Positions 14,842 through 23,890 of a stretch of DNA of 64,000 bases are shown here, piece after piece. Positions within the stretch are counted from its first letter, which is position 1. Every line of letters begins with the position of its first letter. A program made the translations under genes and the position numbers. This stretch comes from Sitta carolinensis (taxonomy: Eukaryota; Chordata; Aves; Passeriformes; Sittidae). The notes under the pieces were generated by a model. It saw only the letters and a program-made list of their open reading frames with translations, did not search any database and had not been told where the DNA came from. The DNA is taken from positions 129,913,625 through 129,977,624 of the forward strand of contig CM063284.1 in NCBI GenBank assembly GCA_032173965.1, given 5' to 3'.

Positions 14842-17800
14842 GAAAAAGTATTTAAAGACAACTTCAAAACAGTTACTCTAGTGTCACTGTACCAGTATCT
14901 GCATAAAAGCCAAAAGAAAAATCCAACATTAAAATACCTCTTTATCCCACACTTTGAAAACTGAGAAAATGTTAAACACATCAATCATTGCAACAAATAA
15001 TCTTCCTCTAAAAGCATTAAATTCCTTACAGTATATACAAAGACTAGATAGATCCCTAATCTACTACAGCCTATTAATGAAAAAAAGAAAACAAACCAAT
15101 AAAAAAACAAATGAAAGACAATAGGAAAACCCACAAGAACACTCTAAAGTAAAGAGTATCTAAACTACAGACAGGTTTTAGGATAAGGTTCAAAACAATA
15201 AACACTTTGCACAGTGCTAACACATCACGTGAAACCATATTTAGACCCAAATGACAGATATTCAGGGAAAGAAGAGGCTTAAATTGTACTGCATTACCTT
15301 TGCATTGGGCCTGAAAATAATTGAAGTGTTTTCATCATATTCAAGGCTGTTGAACAAAAGACACAAAGTCATTTTTCATTAATATAAAGCATATTTCCAG
15401 AAATAAAACACAGCAATACCAATCACACCAGCCAACAATATAGCATTGAACAAATATATACAGAGTGAAAAATCACTTCTTTCTACAGAATTCTTTTCAT
15501 TAATATATATGGGCTCTGTAAAATCAAAAATAACAGAATCTTTTCTTACTTTAAGCATAAACTCCTGTCCTTCCACACAGAACAGAGGCAAAGAATAAGA
15601 ACACAAACTTGCAAAATCCAAACCAAACATGAAAATCATGGGAGATACAGGATTTTCTATTGTGCATTCTCTGCACTGCAAAAACTTTCAGGAAGAAAAG
15701 CAGATAATGAAGTCACCCACTAATCTTAAAAGAACTTACCTTCCCAGCCGATCAAAAACAGGGGCACTTGGTTTGCTGACATTGTTGAAAAACAAGTCCA
15801 GTTGAAATGAATGGGGGGAAGTCTCTCTAGGAAGAGAATAAAAATAAAATTAAATTAGATGAGTTCCTTATAAAAGTAAGTAGGACTACCAAGGGAAAAA
15901 AACCCACAAAATTATACTGTTTAAGCAGTGCCCCAAAATAATTACAAGTTCAGCAAATACATAAATACATTTTTATGTAGGAAGGTCTACTGAGATATGA
16001 AAGTTCAACAAAAAAATAAGAGGGAGGTTTTCCTGAATCTGACACCTGGTATCTTTCACTTACCCATAAGCCCTGTTGTCAGGCAAACTCGTGTGAGCTC
16101 TCACTCCTGGAGGGATGACTCGGACTTCATTTATGTAAACCACGCATGGAAAACGAACCACATCAATATTGGTACTTTGCTACAAAACAAAGAAGAAGCA
16201 AGGTCTAGGAAACGTAAAATGCAAACAACATAATGTACTTGTGTTCTCTACTAATGGAACATGTTGCAATCTTAATAATAAAACTCACTTCTGTGAAATG
16301 CTAAACACTGACAAATACTGTTACACAGAAAAATTGGGTTTTTAATACACTCTTGGCAGTTTTCATACATTTAACACTATTTTTTCACAGAAAGTATTAC
16401 TGGTTTATTCACTTAATTTACAACCTTTATTTGGAAGAATCTTTTAAACAGTAACAGGTTGTTTCTTCCAGACAGAAGGTATGCGTAATGTAATTCTAAA
16501 CATTAGCAAATTTTGTATTTTGAATATAATATTAAAAAATTAACAATACTGTCAGTTTTGCTATATTTGTACAAAAATTCCATATGATAATTATTTTTCC
16601 AATTTTACAACACCTGAAAACCTTCAGCAAATATCACTTCTGTTTACCACACAGAAACAGCAAGTCTAAAGAATTCTTACACCCTCCAAAAAGATGTTTG
16701 AGCAAACTAGGAAGTTACCAAACTTACAGTGACTTTCTATGTAGCAGATACTAAATAATTAATGCTGGACATCTTCTCTCACTAAATTCACTGCATTAGA
16801 TCTTACTACATTTATCCACCATTTTTACCACATATATGCTCATAGAACAGTACACATATATAACTTTATGTTCAATTGTAAACTTACAAAGACTTTCTCA
16901 AAAGAAGCTCAGAATCACGTTTCCAATTAGCAAGCTGAATTAGCAGACTGACAGGGAAAAAACACCAAACCACTGATCTAATAACACAGCTAAAAAATGA
17001 GAATTAAAAAACAAACTGATCTGCAGTCAAAATGTATCTCTTTCACCACAATGAGAAAGCAAAGGAAACCAGCAGAAAGCAAGGAGTAAAATTTTTAGAA
17101 AGCTAGTAAGCAATGAAATGGGCAAAGTGTAGTTTTTAAAACAGCTTTTAAGATATGGTTCTGGGCATGTGTTATTGTCTTCTAAAAAAATCTGTGCAGA
17201 CATTTTTTAGCATACAATTTAGCAGACTTCTGGCCTGCGGGCTGACGCACTAGAAGCTGGATGGTGGAACCAAAGGAATCATGCTAGCACAGGGAGCACA
17301 GATGCACGAACAGGAACAGGGTGAGTGCAGCACGCATGGAGTGAGGGCTGTGGGAGCTCATCTGTGCCTCTGAGAAAGATCTGAGTCATGCAGGAGACTC
17401 AGACTTCTGGAGGAAGTGCTGCTCTGGGAAGCTTCATCCCCAGGAGCACCGCCCAAATAAAGACAAATTCCTATTTAAATGATACAGGATGATGTCCTGA
17501 GGGACATTTATCAACAGCACCAAAACAGCAACTGAATTCAACCCACTTTTCCTACAAGACAAGGCCTTACCTCAGAACTGCTCAACAGCAGTTAAACTGC
17601 ATAGCTAAGCAAAATAAAAAAATGTATTCAAAAACACAGCAGTATTTTTTAAGAACTGTAAGTTCCAGTGCAACACTCATAATCCACAAAGCTGAAGAAT
17701 TAGCTTAACATAAAGAAGGCTTTCAAGAAACACGTAGAACACATAAGGCTCAGGTTTGGACAATGTCACCAGTAAGAATGAAAGTGACAAAATGATTTAA

Positions 17801-18818
17801 AAAGAACATGATTAAAAATGTCCAACAAGAGAACATAGGGTCCTGGGGAAGAATAAGAGTGACTACTGTTTCTGTCCGGGGGAACAGCGCTGGGTAGCAT
17901 TCCCCACCTAACATTGTCTTAAACAGTGCAATTAAAAATACATTTGGGCCTAGCTGATCCAGACAGCTAGAAGACTCCTGAATAACTTTACAATAGCATT
18001 TCACTTCAGCATGAGCTCAAAATACTCCATTTTTCCCCCTAGCACCTATCCACGAACACAGTGGAGTTATTCTATGAATCTGAAAAATCTTTCTTGTGTT
18101 ACAGTACACAATCACTTTTCCTCTAACAGTCCCATTCTTCCTCCCTGAACAGCACATAGAGCTCAGCCGCGGATAGATCTGCTGCAAGACCAGCAGTTTC
18201 AAAGATGCTCAGGATCCCAACAGCCTAGAAGTGGAATATTTGCACGATCTACCACTGCCAAAAAAAGCTTGAAATATTCATTTTGTGCAATGTGACTAAA
18301 TCGAAGGAAGTATCTCACAAACACACAAATAACCTTCCTCATCATCAGCTACACAAGAGCATCAGGAATCTCAAAAGCGGCAGGGCCCTCTAGTCGGCTT
18401 CTTCCATTATCGCCTTCTCGAAGCACATTTATCTTCTTTGTTCTCCGCTCGCCTCCACTCCCCGTCACCTCTAAATCCCCGCTCCTTTCCCACCGCCCCC
18501 CGCCAGCAGCACCTCGGGCTGCCGGGACGAGGGCTCGAGCAAGGCTTCGTGTCAGGCGAGGCGGACAGGCGGCGGCAGCCCGCCTTTGACGGCACCTCCC
18601 CCGGGCTGCTCCTGCCCGACCGCCGCCGGGGCCCGCCCCAGCGGGGGTTCCGCACGCCCGGGAGACGCAAGCAAGGAGGCGCCGGCAGTAGCCCTGGAGA
18701 AGAAAGAAGAGAGGAAGGGAGGTGACAGGAGAGGCGGACCCCAACCCAGTTTTACCTCCGCACTCTGGTGCTTGAACGTGTCCAGGAACAGCAGCTCGGT
18801 GGCGGCATCCGCCGCCAT
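1..18818 (-). CDS. VIRMA: VIRMA (virilizer-like m6A methyltransferase associated), 5' 17 coding exons, partial
   Basis: This is the scaffold subunit of the nuclear m6A writer complex (METTL3/METTL14/WTAP/HAKAI/ZC3H13), which directs methylation towards 3' UTRs and stop-codon regions. Seventeen exons were read on the minus strand: 18756-18818, 16064-16179, 15740-15826, 15298-15346, 14635-14802, 13650-13772, 12490-12795, 10650-11802, 9080-9571, 8174-8328, 6159-6241, 5616-5709, 4936-5479, 4132-4367, 3131-3383, 1369-1586, 63-195. All have GT-AG borders, and the translation follows human VIRMA closely as I remember it. Order along the protein: the conserved VIR_N region, a polyproline stretch, a long Asp/Glu-rich segment (exon 7), then a helical, ARM-like body. 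The ATG has purine at -3 and G at +4. The gene runs off the left edge; the C-terminal RG-rich part is missing. Exons 5 and 13 each lack one base of the expected phase, probably sequence errors. The gene identity is certain. Confidence 0.97.
63..195 (-). CDS. VIRMA: VIRMA coding exon 17 (last exon in the window)
   Basis: The exon encodes SLRKHSNALYTVLKRVITSF and continues to DFMRQILNSDTL. The donor is CTG|GTGAGTG at positions 62-56. About seven further exons are expected beyond the left edge. Confidence 0.94.
1369..1586 (-). CDS. VIRMA: VIRMA coding exon 16
   Basis: The exon encodes DIALILPSTSEGSVSELEQL and continues to FLTEHDYGFYHLK. The acceptor is TTTAG, the donor AG|GTATGG. Confidence 0.96.
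1925..2335 (+). mobile_element. CR1 LINE 3' fragment in VIRMA intron 15
   Basis: The stretch carries the conserved 3' CR1 blocks: CTCAGTCTGGAGAAGAGAAG, a 'GAGAGGCTGGTCAGGCACTG' block, TTGGACTTGATGATCCTAAT, and a degenerate ATTCTGTG-type tail at about 2309-2325. CR1 is the dominant avian non-LTR retrotransposon. The copy is 5'-truncated and lies antisense to VIRMA. Boundaries are approximate. Confidence 0.88.
3131..3383 (-). CDS. VIRMA: VIRMA coding exon 15
   Basis: The exon encodes NTEDKEKQYTGQTTRLLALL and continues to YITSLLQSLCDQ. The acceptor is CTTTCAG and the donor CAG|GTATTTGC. Confidence 0.96.
4132..4367 (-). CDS. VIRMA: VIRMA coding exon 14
   Basis: The exon runs from VIEAHDIAVALNTRKLWSMH to IMRTVLDLIVEDLQ. 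It is open throughout, with the donor AAG|GTATTTTTG. Confidence 0.96.
4936..5479 (-). CDS. VIRMA: VIRMA coding exon 13, with apparent 1-nt deletion
   Basis: The first codons read QQKDLKWNLAVIQL in the phase set by exon 12. The remaining ~170 residues (SSEGMDTFIRVLQK to PLPLPMQTTQ) are in another frame, set by exon 14. The switch falls at about 5429-5438 on the plus strand in a GA-rich stretch. The exon is 544 nt where the phases require 545. Confidence 0.92.
5616..5709 (-). CDS. VIRMA: VIRMA coding exon 12
   Basis: The exon encodes NIDSLMTPDGVGLPTALRVL and ends CPPPPVEG. The donor is GAAG|GTACGG. It was too short and AT-rich to stand out as an open frame and was found by homology. Confidence 0.94.
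6159..6241 (-). CDS. VIRMA: VIRMA coding exon 11
   Basis: The exon encodes LSKWLEPLKNLRFEINCIPN and LIEYIKQ. A T-rich tract ending TTCCAG precedes it; the donor is CAG|GTCAGTAA. Confidence 0.95.
7248..7819 (+). mobile_element. Solo LTR of an ERVL-type endogenous retrovirus in VIRMA intron 10
   Basis: The sequence resembles a very common songbird ERVL LTR: it opens TGGTTTCAGCTGGG, contains GTAGCTGGTACAGTGCTGTG and CAAAGGGATATTCCATACCA, then an ATT-rich block, and ends TTAAACCACAACA. No internal gag or pol sequence adjoins it, so it is a solo LTR. It is antisense to VIRMA. I could not find a clear target-site duplication, so the ends may be off by up to about 25 bp. Confidence 0.82.
8174..8328 (-). 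CDS. VIRMA: VIRMA coding exon 10
   Basis: The exon encodes DSKSKKSVAYNYACILVLLV and continues to CKADENNTKLQ, a close match to human. The acceptor is TTTCAG and the donor GTACAGTA. Confidence 0.95.
9080..9571 (-). CDS. VIRMA: VIRMA coding exon 9
   Basis: The exon runs from YLHSHHFLECITLLLS to LITLMEYYSKEALG. It is open throughout and spliced in phase with exons 8 and 10. The donor is GG|GTAATG. Confidence 0.96.
9810..9850. repeat. (AAAC)n-rich microsatellite in VIRMA intron 8
   Basis: Several AAAC units followed by imperfect A-rich units. This is a simple repeat with no coding role. Confidence 0.8.
10650..11802 (-). CDS. VIRMA: VIRMA coding exon 8 (largest exon, 1153 nt)
   Basis: About 384 residues run from GDDGYEQISSDEDV to RDDPYPVLFR and include the conserved stretch LFELLFADHVSSSLKLNAFK. 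It is open across its whole length, with the acceptor TTTTTAG and the donor GTACAGC. It forms the start of the helical scaffold part of the protein. Confidence 0.97.
12490..12795 (-). CDS. VIRMA: VIRMA coding exon 7, acidic low-complexity segment
   Basis: The exon encodes HREDYFEPISPDR and then about 70 residues that are mostly Asp and Glu. The longest pure run is nine Asp, from GAT/GAC repeats at about 12586-12613. The human protein has a similar acidic block with, as I recall, shorter Asp runs, so the triplet repeat appears to have expanded here. The acceptor is TTTTTAG, the donor GTAAGTTG. Confidence 0.95.
13122..13157 (-). repeat. Poly(T) tract of 36 nt (poly(A) on the minus strand) in VIRMA intron 6
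   Basis: A pure T run on the plus strand. On the minus strand it is a 36-nt A run lying 22 nt downstream of an AATAAA at 13185-13180. It is either a retroposed tail or a genomic A tract behind an intronic poly(A) signal; see the matching finding. Confidence 0.85.
13650..13772 (-). CDS. VIRMA: VIRMA coding exon 6
   Basis: The exon encodes DGEKEDQFNGSPPRPQPRGP followed by PRTPPGPPPPDDDEDEP, nearly identical to human. The donor is TCAG|GTAAAATG. Without splicing, the frame stays open for about 135 more codons into the intron. Confidence 0.95.
14635..14802 (-). CDS. VIRMA: VIRMA coding exon 5, with apparent 1-nt deletion in the polyproline tract
   Basis: The exon begins VNTDGLVLRGWYNCLTLAIY and ends GLKRNPKH. 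The two ends are in different frames. The exon is 168 nt where the phases of its neighbours require 169. The break falls in the CCN proline run, at the four-G run 14688-14691 on the plus strand; read straight through, the frame meets a stop at GAT TGA. The acceptor is preceded by a long minus-strand T tract (plus poly(A) 14812-14839), its polypyrimidine tract. Confidence 0.9.
15298..15346 (-). CDS. VIRMA: VIRMA coding exon 4 (49-nt exon)
   Basis: This short exon encodes LEYDENTSIIFRPNAK. The acceptor is AACAG, the donor AAG|GTAATGC. It was placed by frame and by homology with the human protein. Confidence 0.94.
15740..15826 (-). CDS. VIRMA: VIRMA coding exon 3
   Basis: Residues 60-89 include FQLDLFFNNVSKPSAPVFDR, matching the conserved virilizer N-terminal domain. 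The donor is AAG|GTAAGTTC. The frame joins both neighbours exactly. Confidence 0.96.
16064..16179 (-). CDS. VIRMA: VIRMA coding exon 2
   Basis: Residues 22-60 include IDVVRFPCVVYINEVRVIPP, the core of the N-terminal virilizer domain. The acceptor is TTTGTAG and the donor GTAAGTG. The phase moves from 0 to 2. Confidence 0.96.
17217..17470. other. GC-richer patch in VIRMA intron 1, possible old retroelement
   Basis: About 250 bp is clearly more GC- and purine-rich than the AT-rich intron around it. It carries an AATAAA near its right end (17455-17460). I do not recognise a family and see no target duplication. Confidence 0.3.
18756..18818 (-). CDS. VIRMA: VIRMA coding exon 1
   Basis: Residues 1-21 begin MAADAATELLFLDTFKHQ, the conserved VIRMA N-terminus. 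The ATG sits in AAGATGG, a strong initiation context. The donor is GAG|GTAAAACT, phase 0. The exon lies at the edge of the CpG island. Confidence 0.96.
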
Positions 18819-18923
18819 CTTGGCCGGGCCGCGGGGGACGCGCTTCCGGCGCGAGCGCGAGCGCTTCCGGGCCGCGCGGAGCTGAGGGCGGGGCCGGAGG
18901 GGAGGGGGCGGGCTCGGAGGGCA

Positions 18924-19184
18924 GGGGCGGGGCCAGAGGGGCGGGGCCAGAGGGGCGGGGCCAGAGGGGCGGGGCCAGAGGGGCGGGGCCAGAGGGGCGG
19001 GGCCAGAGGGGCGGGGCCAGAGGGGCGGGGCCAGAGGGGCGGGGCCAGAGGGGCGGGGCCAGAGGGGCGGGGCCAGAGGGGCGGGGCCAGAGGGGCGGGG
19101 CCAGAGGGGCGGGGCCAGAGGGCGGGGCCAGAGGGGCGGGGCCAGAGGGGCGGGGCCAGAGGGGCGGGGCCAGAGGGGCGGGGC
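18924..19184. repeat. 14-bp GC-box minisatellite, about 19 units, upstream of VIRMA
   Basis: The unit GGGGCGGGGCCAGA is repeated head to tail. The central C of the GC box recurs at 18928 and then every 14 bp to 19110; one step is 13 bp (to 19123), then 14-bp steps continue to 19179. Each unit carries a consensus Sp1/KLF GC box. The array begins about 105 bp upstream of the VIRMA ATG. The G runs also give strong G-quadruplex potential on the plus strand. Fourteen is not a multiple of three, yet both strands stay open across the array, which creates spurious frames of more than 230 codons. Confidence 0.95.
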
Positions 19185-19254
19185 GGGGGGCGGGGCGGGT
19201 CTCACCGCCCTCAGCGCCGTCAGGGCAGACCGAGCCTCCTCATTCACAGGGCCG

Positions 19255-19310
19255 CAGAAGGAATTAGGCTGGAAAAAACCTCTGAGATCGTCGAGTCCAA
19301 CCTTTCACCT
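19255..19310 (-). mobile_element. CR1 3'-end scrap
   Basis: The sequence AGGCTGGAAAAAACCTCTGA, followed by GATCGTCGAGTCCAACC, matches the inverted 3' end of avian CR1 elements (reverse of '...GGACTCGATGATC...'). Only about 55 bp is convincing; the flanking sequence is unique. Confidence 0.6.
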
Positions 19311-20323
19311 GCTAAAACTCGGGCCGCAGTCGGGATTGTGAGCAGCTGGGCGGTGTCCCCGCCCTCCACAGACCCTCCGTCCCCGCTGGGCGTCACGGCA
19401 GTCCGCGCCGAGCCTTTGCCTCCCCTGGGTTTCGCAAGCTTGGTGCTGGTTAATTTCAGACCCGCCTGAGAATTTCCTTCGCAGCTTTTCCCGTGCACTT
19501 CTTTTCAGGTGAAGAATTTGTCGCTTCTCTCAAGTACGTGTAGCACAATTCCTTTCAACCTTTCCGCAGCACCAGATTTACCTGTTTGGCATCCATTGCC
19601 CTTCTGCAACAGCAATCGAGTTGTACAAGCACTGGGGACACCGCGAAGCCAAAGCCAGGCCGTGGCCAGGAGAATGATGTGGAATTAATCTTATGCAAGC
19701 GGTGTTGGTTACACAAGTTTTCTGTACGAGCTCTATGCCTGACAACAAAGCTGCACCATGTGCCTTTGGAGGAAGCTTTTAAAGCTTTTTAAAGATGTGT
19801 TACGTCTCTAGACGAAGCTTCAGCCAAATACCTGCACTTCCCTTAATGGTGATAATTATCTCTTGCTATCTGCGTCTTGTGTCTGAAGCAGCTTATGAAA
19901 CACACTGGTTTATGTGTGTATCAGGACTTCACAAGCCCCTTTTTTGTTTCAGTATCTGAGCTTGCTGCTCTCTCAGCCCTCCAAACTTTCACTTAGACCA
20001 GGAGCAGCAGTCCTCTAGGTTGTACTCCACGTGAAAACGTTGCATCACTTTAAACAAGGCTGTGGTTCAATATTTCCATTTGCGATGGTGGAACTAGTTC
20101 AGGAAGTTTCCTGTCCCCACAGCACGCGTTGGGGAGCTGGGCCACAGCATGCAATTCCCCAACCAGTTCTACGGGCACACCTGAAGAGGTGTTTTGTGGC
20201 AGTGCAGGGATACTCATCAACTAGAATTTCTTCTCAGTTCACTGAAAACATGGTTCTGTGTCATGTTATTTGAACAGATGTAAAGTACAAATCCCTTTAA
20301 AGAAATATTTCACAATTTAAAAA
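19311..20323. other. Intergenic stretch without recognised features
   Basis: The G+C content falls as the stretch leaves the VIRMA CpG island. No exon, repeat family or RNA gene was recognised. Short open frames here lack any homology I recognise. Confidence 0.6.
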
Positions 20324-20329
20324 CCAAGG

Positions 20330-20619
20330 TGTTACTGTGACGCAGATAGAAACACACAGCAACACACACAACAGGTGTTTAGGCAGAGAAGAAAGGAAGT
20401 CCTTAGTTTATTGTTGACTTCGTATATATAAGTTTCTGGACAGTGATCAGAGATTGGACAGAGAAGTTACCACCTCTCCATCTCCACTGGTCACTTGAGA
20501 AGTCCATCAGGTGATATTTTTTACAAAGGAATACAAACATGATTCTTGTTTATCTCAATTCATGAGAACTGACTCCACTATACTAAAACAAATCAGAAGG
20601 CTTATTTTCAGAGACAACA
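20330..20619 (-). mobile_element. Solo LTR of a class II (ERVK-like) endogenous retrovirus
   Basis: A 290-bp element bounded by TGTT...AACA is flanked on both sides by the direct repeat CCAAGG (20324-20329 and 20620-20625), a 6-bp target-site duplication. Read on the minus strand it has a U3 region, a TATATATA box (about 20430-20423), an AATAAA poly(A) signal (20412-20407) and a GT-rich stretch leading to the terminal CA. This is the standard U3-R-U5 order. There is no internal viral sequence, so it arose by recombination between LTRs. A 6-bp duplication is typical of ERVK/alpha/beta-type integrases. It has no coding capacity. Confidence 0.88.
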
Positions 20620-20625
20620 CCAAGG

Positions 20626-23454
20626 GGCATCCTTGGCCATACTGGCAGATTTGCCTGCTGTCATTCTTGCCCCAATGTGGATCCTTCTCCCATCCTGATC
20701 TGAACTCTTGAAGTAAAATACAATATCTTTATGTAGAAAAGAAAAAAAAACCCTTATATGCATTTTACTAAAGTAACACAGTGCCTTTTGGCACTTGGCA
20801 TAGCTTGTTTTGATTACATTTAGCATAATCAAATAATCTGGAGCCTTCTGTGGGGCAGTAGCTTTGCAACTACTCCAAACATGGGCATCACCGTGTGTAC
20901 TATTGTGCCAGAGGAGTGCAGTCCCAGTAAGATGACTTCTCCGCTGGGATAGCCAGCAAGAGTACTGCAGCCAGGGCAGCCAGTGAGAGCCATTCCCATA
21001 ACTCGCAGGGGAATCCCAGCCCTGCGTTTTTATCTGCAGTGTCTCCCTCACTGCTGGTAACAGCTGCAGCTCTGGATGTGAGCAGAATCAGCTTTGCAGG
21101 ATTAAATTTAGAGGGCTCTGCGTGCAGTGTCATTGACTTCAGCACATTACTGGGCTTACAGGTCAGGTATTTCCTTGCTTCAAGGTGACATTCAAGTAGG
21201 GCTTGAATGTCACACACAGTTGCATGATATCAAGAAGCAATCTGGGTATTTTGGGGGTATTTTCTCCACTGATAAAAGTGCAGACAACAGAATTTGGTTA
21301 GGAACAGCAGTTATCTTAGAGACAGTAAAAACATGGTGGTAAACATTAACACACTCAAAAAAGAATGATATAGCTGATAATCCAATTTCAGTTGTATGAA
21401 GTTGATATTCTGGAAGGAAACTGGGGAAAAGTGATACAATTGGGATACTTGTCAGAGGCCAAAGGTCTGTGCAGGAAAGGACAAGAGTTGCAGGTGGTAT
21501 TGGGGTGAAGACCCTCCTGTAGAGGAAAAGAGCAGGGCAAGAGATGCAGAGCTGGCAGAAAAAAACTGGACATTTTGAGAAGTGCAAAGTCACAGGTTTG
21601 TTGTTTTTAAGGAAGGGGATCAGTAAGTCAAAGAAGGAAGCTTCCAAAAAATGGAGGAAATGAATAAGAGGACACATGAGTCTCTTATAGTGTTGGGGGT
21701 GGGGTGAACTCCTTGGCAAGAAGAATGGTGTGAGAACTGCCTGTTACAGTAAGTGGAACAAAAGGACACATGGTGGGAAATCACCGGAACTAACAGGAAA
21801 ATGACAGAAAAACAGTTACATTGAGATTAGCAAAAGGGCTGGGCAGACAGACAGCAGGCAGGAAACAAAAGGATTGACAGAGAGGAGACGAGTACAGCAA
21901 CAGTGTGCTGGGAGGAGGCCTGAGAGGTCGCCTTGCTTCAAAGCACCCCAGTACCTTCCTGTAGATAACAACACCTATGTCATCTGGAAGGTGACGCTTC
22001 ATGCAAAGACTATGCTTAACCAGTCCCAGGACAACGGAAAGGCCAGAGACAAACAACTGAATGAGAGTGCACAAATGCCAAGAGCCTGGGCAACACAACA
22101 CAGGAACCTGACCAACTGGTGCATGTTGTCAGACCAGATGCTGCAAACATGTAAAAAAGAGGGTGGAATGGGAACTGTGACTGGAAAACAGGTGTTTTAG
22201 GGAATGTATTAGCCAAGAAAGAGAAAAAATAAAAGGTAATGGCTCTACTGTACCAATTAGTGACAAGCAGCTTCATTAAAAAAATGAATAAAACAAAGGT
22301 TAGCCACTAACCCAAAAGACATAATGGGAATTAAAAATACTTTCAGGGTACAGTTTCACCTTTGAAAGGGATTACTATACATAATGCAGCCTGCTGTAGC
22401 AATAATTTGGGGAGTCCCATGCTCCTAGATGGACAGAGACATAGGATGAGACAGTAAGGCAGAAGAGAGAAGAAAAAAGTGCATAAGTCAGAACATAACA
22501 AATCACAAGTAAAGGAACAGGTGTCCATCTAAAAATCATTTGCACAAAGACAAGGGCTGCATCTCAAAAGCCAAGCTGGCACTGAGAAAGGAACTGCCTA
22601 GGACAGATTATTAAGTTTCAGTGAAAGACAAGCCAGAACACTCTATCTGGCATGCTCCACTGTGAAGTAATTTCAGGAATGTTCTGAATATTTGTACTAA
22701 AGTGTAAATGTTTTTTCTAAGAAGTTGCAGTAAACTAAAACCTGAAAGGGAAACTGCAGAAAGAAATCCTATGCCATTGAATCCTTCTGGTCCAGGCTAA
22801 GCAGAGGTCACAAAGTAAAATCCCTGTGTGAAGACCAACTTCAATCCTCAGATGCTGAGTACAGATCACCTGCAGCCACTACTGAGAACAAACACCCCAG
22901 ACCTCCATCTCACAAATGTTTTACTCAATGCATCAAAAATCAGAAGACAAATGCACAAAGGAAACCAGATGCTCTAAACCTCTGACAAATAGAGCACAAT
23001 TATCATAGTTGTTTTCTGATAACAGATTCACATGGCAAATTTCAGCTACCGCTTTTAAAAACCGGGGGGGATTGACATTTTAACCCCTTAAATTGCAGTC
23101 TCTGCTACCAGTGAATGTCAATTTTGAAATCTTGGATCAGAAAGAGTGAAAATTACTCCAGCCATCATGTCATGTCATTTGGTGGTAGTCCCCACAAGGA
23201 GAACCAGGCTGCGCCAAACCACAGCAGGGCAGGAAGAGGACGCCAGGCACTATGTGGACAAGACAGGATCCCCAGCAGTAGTGAAACACATCTGCTGCCT
23301 TCCTGACAAACAAATGTGTATGTGTTAGTAAAAGGTGGTGCAAGCTGTGCACCAGCATAAGGAATGGTGATGAAGAAACACACAAGGCGCAACTTCATCA
23401 AAACGTCCAGCACACAGCTGACCAACAACATGACACAATGGGTGAGCAGAAAGA
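20626..23454. other. Intergenic stretch, unexplained but partly compositionally odd
   Basis: No exon was recognised. A perfect hairpin lies at 21185-21213. From about 21400 to 22220 the plus strand is unusually purine-rich and contains a 108-codon open frame (21874-22200) without recognisable homology; this may be an old unclassified retroelement. The rest appears unique. Confidence 0.5.
21185..21213. repeat. Perfect 12-bp inverted repeat with 5-nt loop
   Basis: The arm GTGACATTCAAG (21185-21196) is followed by the loop TAGGG and its exact reverse complement CTTGAATGTCAC (21202-21213). There is no T run behind it, so it is not a Pol III terminator. Function unknown. Confidence 0.85.
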
Positions 23455-23890
23455 TATAAACCTCTTAGAGAGCATCCAAAGGAGGGCCATGAGAATGGTG
23501 AAAGGCCTTGAGGGGAAGCTTTATTAGGAGCAGCTGAGAAGAAAGGAAGAGACTGAGGTGAGACCGCATGACGGTCCTCAATGTCCTCACAAAGAGCAAG
23601 TACAGATCTCTCATTCCTGTGACCAGTGATAGAACTTGAGGAAAGGGCATGAAGCTGAGTCAAGAGATGTTTATACTAAATATAAAGAAAATATTTTTCA
23701 CCCAGAGGGTGGTTGGGCACTGGAACAGGCTCCCCAGGGAAGTGGTAACAGCACCAAGCCTTCATTAGTTCAAGAAGTATTTGGAATATGCTCTCAGGCA
23801 CATGGTATGATTCTTGGGGTGTCCTGCACAGGGCCAGGAGATGTACTCAATGATCCCGATTGTGTCCCCTTGTTTTTCCCAGCCTAAAAA
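23455..23890 (+). mobile_element. CR1 LINE 3' fragment
   Basis: CR1 blocks appear in order: AGGAGGGCCATGAGAATGGT, AAAGGCCTTGAGGGGAAGC, CACTGGAACAGGCTCCCCAG, and CTCAATGATCCCGATTGTG near the 3' end. It is 5'-truncated and moderately diverged. Confidence 0.88.

Larger units (their letters stand above)
18400..19250. promoter_or_regulatory. CpG-island promoter of VIRMA
   Basis: The region is GC- and CpG-rich and surrounds the VIRMA first exon. Two ETS/GABP-type CTTCCGG motifs (18843-18849 and 18864-18870) lie 25-52 bp upstream of the ATG. A dense GC-box array follows further upstream. No TATA box is visible at the expected place. This is the usual form of a broad housekeeping promoter. The transcription start is inferred to lie at about 18830-18900. 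Confidence 0.8.

Noticed and set aside
18552..19469. Overlapping open frames of 231 (minus) and 233 (plus) codons
   Set aside because: Most of their length is the 14-bp GC-box array, which stays open on both strands. Only the end of the minus frame is real, as VIRMA exon 1.
20608..21719. Several minus-strand frames of 105-169 codons
   Set aside because: No homology and no splice-supported structure; one overlaps the solo LTR.
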